DNA from: Bacteroidetes bacterium UBA2234
Lineage (GTDB): Bacteria > Bacteroidota > Bacteroidia > NS11-12g > UBA955
NCBI GenBank assembly: GCA_002347985.1
Contig: DDYM01000053.1
Coordinates: forward strand, 1 to 5,892
Reading direction: 5' to 3'
Length of the DNA: 5,892 bases
The notes beneath the pieces are model-generated. The model saw only the letters and a program-made list of their open reading frames with translations, did not search any database and had not been told where the DNA came from. The position numbers and the translations under genes are program-made. Position 1 is the stretch's first letter. Each line of letters begins with the position of its first letter. Shown here piece after piece: positions 4,640 to 5,892 of the stretch.

Positions 4640-5892
4640 ATGAAAATGTCTTTCAAACAATCGCTACTGCTAGGTTCTGCCCTGCTCTTTTTGTCGTTGA
4701 TTTTTGGATACACCGGCGCTTGGCTATACAATGCCAATTTATTTGGCCGCGCCTCCTCCGGTTTAAAAATTGCCGGGGATGTGCAAGATGCCTCTGCCAT
4801 GCGTGCCATATCGATAAACGGGGCCATGCCCTCCGGATTTGAGCAAGCCTCTGCCACTTCAACGCCTTCTGTTGTTTTTATCAAGACAATCAGCACCGTA
4901 CAATACGAAAGTCCTTTCAGTGGTCTGTTCTGGGATTTCGATCCTTTCGGTTCCAGGGGACAGGCGGCAAGCACCGGTTCGGGTGTGATTGTGAGCAAAG
5001 ATGGCTATATCGTCACCAACAACCACGTGATCCAAGGGGCCGACAAAATAACGGTAGTGCTCAATAAGCCAAAGACTGAATATACGGCACGTGTTGTTGG
5101 GACCGATCCCAGCTCGGATTTGGCGGTATTGAAGATTGAGGCCACCAATTTGCCTGCAGTGGCGTTTGCCAATTCAGACCTTGTGAAAGTGGGTGAGTGG
5201 GTGTTGGCCGTGGGCAATCCTTTCAATCTTACCAGTACAGTGACGGCGGGCATCGTGAGTGCCAAAGGCCGAAACATCAACATCGTTAAAAATCAGTTCC
5301 CTATTGAGAGTTTTATTCAGACCGATGCGGCCATCAACCCCGGCAATTCCGGCGGTGCATTGGTGAACCTTCGCGGCGAATTGGTGGGCATCAATACGGC
5401 CATCCAAAGCAATACCGGCAGCTATTCGGGTTATGGTTTTGCGATTCCAGCCAATATCGTAATGAAAGTGGTGGCGGATTTGATGGACAACGGCGTGGTG
5501 TTGCGGGCGTTTTCAGGGATGACCGTGGGCGAGGCAAGTTCGGATGAACTCAAGCGCTTTGGATTGAGCAACGATGCGGTAAAAGTGACGGAATTGATGG
5601 AGGACGGTCCGGCCTACAAATCAGGACTTCGCGTGGGTGATGTGATTACGCATTTGGGTGATCTCCCGGTGGATGGAAAACCCATGTTTGATGAGCATTT
5701 GGCATACAAACGTCCGGGTCAGACACTGGAGTTACAGTATCTGCGCGATGGCAAAACGGCCAAGGCGGAGTTGTTGCTCATCGGAAAGACAGAAAACCAG
5801 GCTTTGTTGATGAAAGGCGCGGTCAATAGCAAGTTATTGGGTGCGGATTTTCAGCCCTTGAGTGGGGGAGATTTGCAGAAATATGGACTTAC
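4640..5892 (+). CDS. htrA: HtrA/DegP (Do-type) periplasmic serine protease, C-terminus beyond window
   Basis: The first 417 codons are present without a stop; the gene runs off the right edge. HtrA/Do proteases degrade or chaperone misfolded envelope proteins in the periplasm. Residues 9-30 form a signal or anchor segment (LLLGSALLFLSLIFGYTGAWL). The trypsin-like domain spans about 65-285 with a complete triad: His129 in TNNHV, Asp160 in SSDLAVLKI, Ser237 in NPGNSGGAL. The activation segment contains SFIQTDAAINPG. A PDZ domain covers about 288-380, with GPAYKSGLRVGDVI as its core. A second PDZ appears to begin at LLGADFQPL (399-407), giving the Do-type two-PDZ layout and an expected full length near 480-500 residues. 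The LA-loop region between residues 85 and 111 is short. The ATG at 4640 is the first start after an in-frame stop at 4592-4594; a second ATG at 4646 is a minor alternative. No Shine-Dalgarno sequence is visible. The gene is transcribed in the same direction as the membrane protein 143 bp upstream. Confidence 0.95.
   Translation, partial: MKMSFKQSLLLGSALLFLSLIFGYTGAWLYNANLFGRASSGLKIAGDVQDASAMRAISINGAMPSGFEQASATSTPSVVFIKTISTVQYESPFSGLFWDFDPFGSRGQAASTGSGVIVSKDGYIVTNNHVIQGADKITVVLNKPKTEYTARVVGTDPSSDLAVLKIEATNLPAVAFANSDLVKVGEWVLAVGNPFNLTSTVTAGIVSAKGRNINIVKNQFPIESFIQTDAAINPGNSGGALVNLRGELVGINTAIQSNTGSYSGYGFAIPANIVMKVVADLMDNGVVLRAFSGMTVGEASSDELKRFGLSNDAVKVTELMEDGPAYKSGLRVGDVITHLGDLPVDGKPMFDEHLAYKRPGQTLELQYLRDGKTAKAELLLIGKTENQALLMKGAVNSKLLGADFQPLSGGDLQKYGL

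Noticed and set aside
4423..4998. 191-codon minus-strand open frame over the end of the membrane protein gene and the start of htrA
   Set aside because: It lies opposite the clear HtrA coding sequence, crosses the intergenic stretch and has no recognisable domain; it is an antisense shadow.

Overview
The window looks like chromosomal DNA from a member of the Bacteroidota. Three things suggest this. Protein types common in that phylum sit together: a long AsmA-like protein with a charged C-terminal coiled-coil tail, an exported DUF3089 protein, and a small four-helix membrane protein of the MYTGL...HNLLRW type. None of the starts has a Shine-Dalgarno sequence, and A/T-rich leaders precede several of them. 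Promoter-like octamers fit the Bacteroidota -7 consensus TAnnTTTG. This is inference from family resemblance; no search was run. No mobile element, CRISPR array, tRNA or rRNA was seen, and coding density is high.

Layout: a minus-strand gene string occupies positions 1-4016. In its own direction of transcription it reads: an exported DUF3089 alpha/beta-hydrolase-like protein (4016-2979), a 25-bp gap, a 962-residue AsmA-family envelope protein (2953-65), then the first 22 codons of a MobA-type nucleotidyltransferase. The MobA start codon overlaps the asmA stop as ATGA (68-65) and the gene leaves the window at the left edge. A 48-bp spacer (4017-4064) separates this string from a plus-strand pair. 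That pair is a small membrane protein with histidines near or in its helices (4065-4496) and, after a 143-bp intergenic stretch, an HtrA/DegP-type serine protease (4640 to beyond the right edge). The protease has an intact His/Asp/Ser triad, one complete PDZ domain and the start of a second.

Working together: four of the five genes encode cell-envelope proteins. AsmA proteins are linked to outer-membrane lipid homeostasis, HtrA to periplasmic protein quality control, and the DUF3089 protein looks like a secreted serine hydrolase. An envelope-maintenance neighbourhood is plausible but not demonstrated. MobA (molybdenum cofactor nucleotide attachment) is the functional outlier and is tied in only by the 4-bp overlap.

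Nothing here clearly amounts to a new system. The points most worth a second look are the 11-residue repeat tail of the AsmA protein with its 33-bp DNA duplication, the ATGA coupling to mobA, the DUF3089-AsmA pairing, and the compact divergent promoter.
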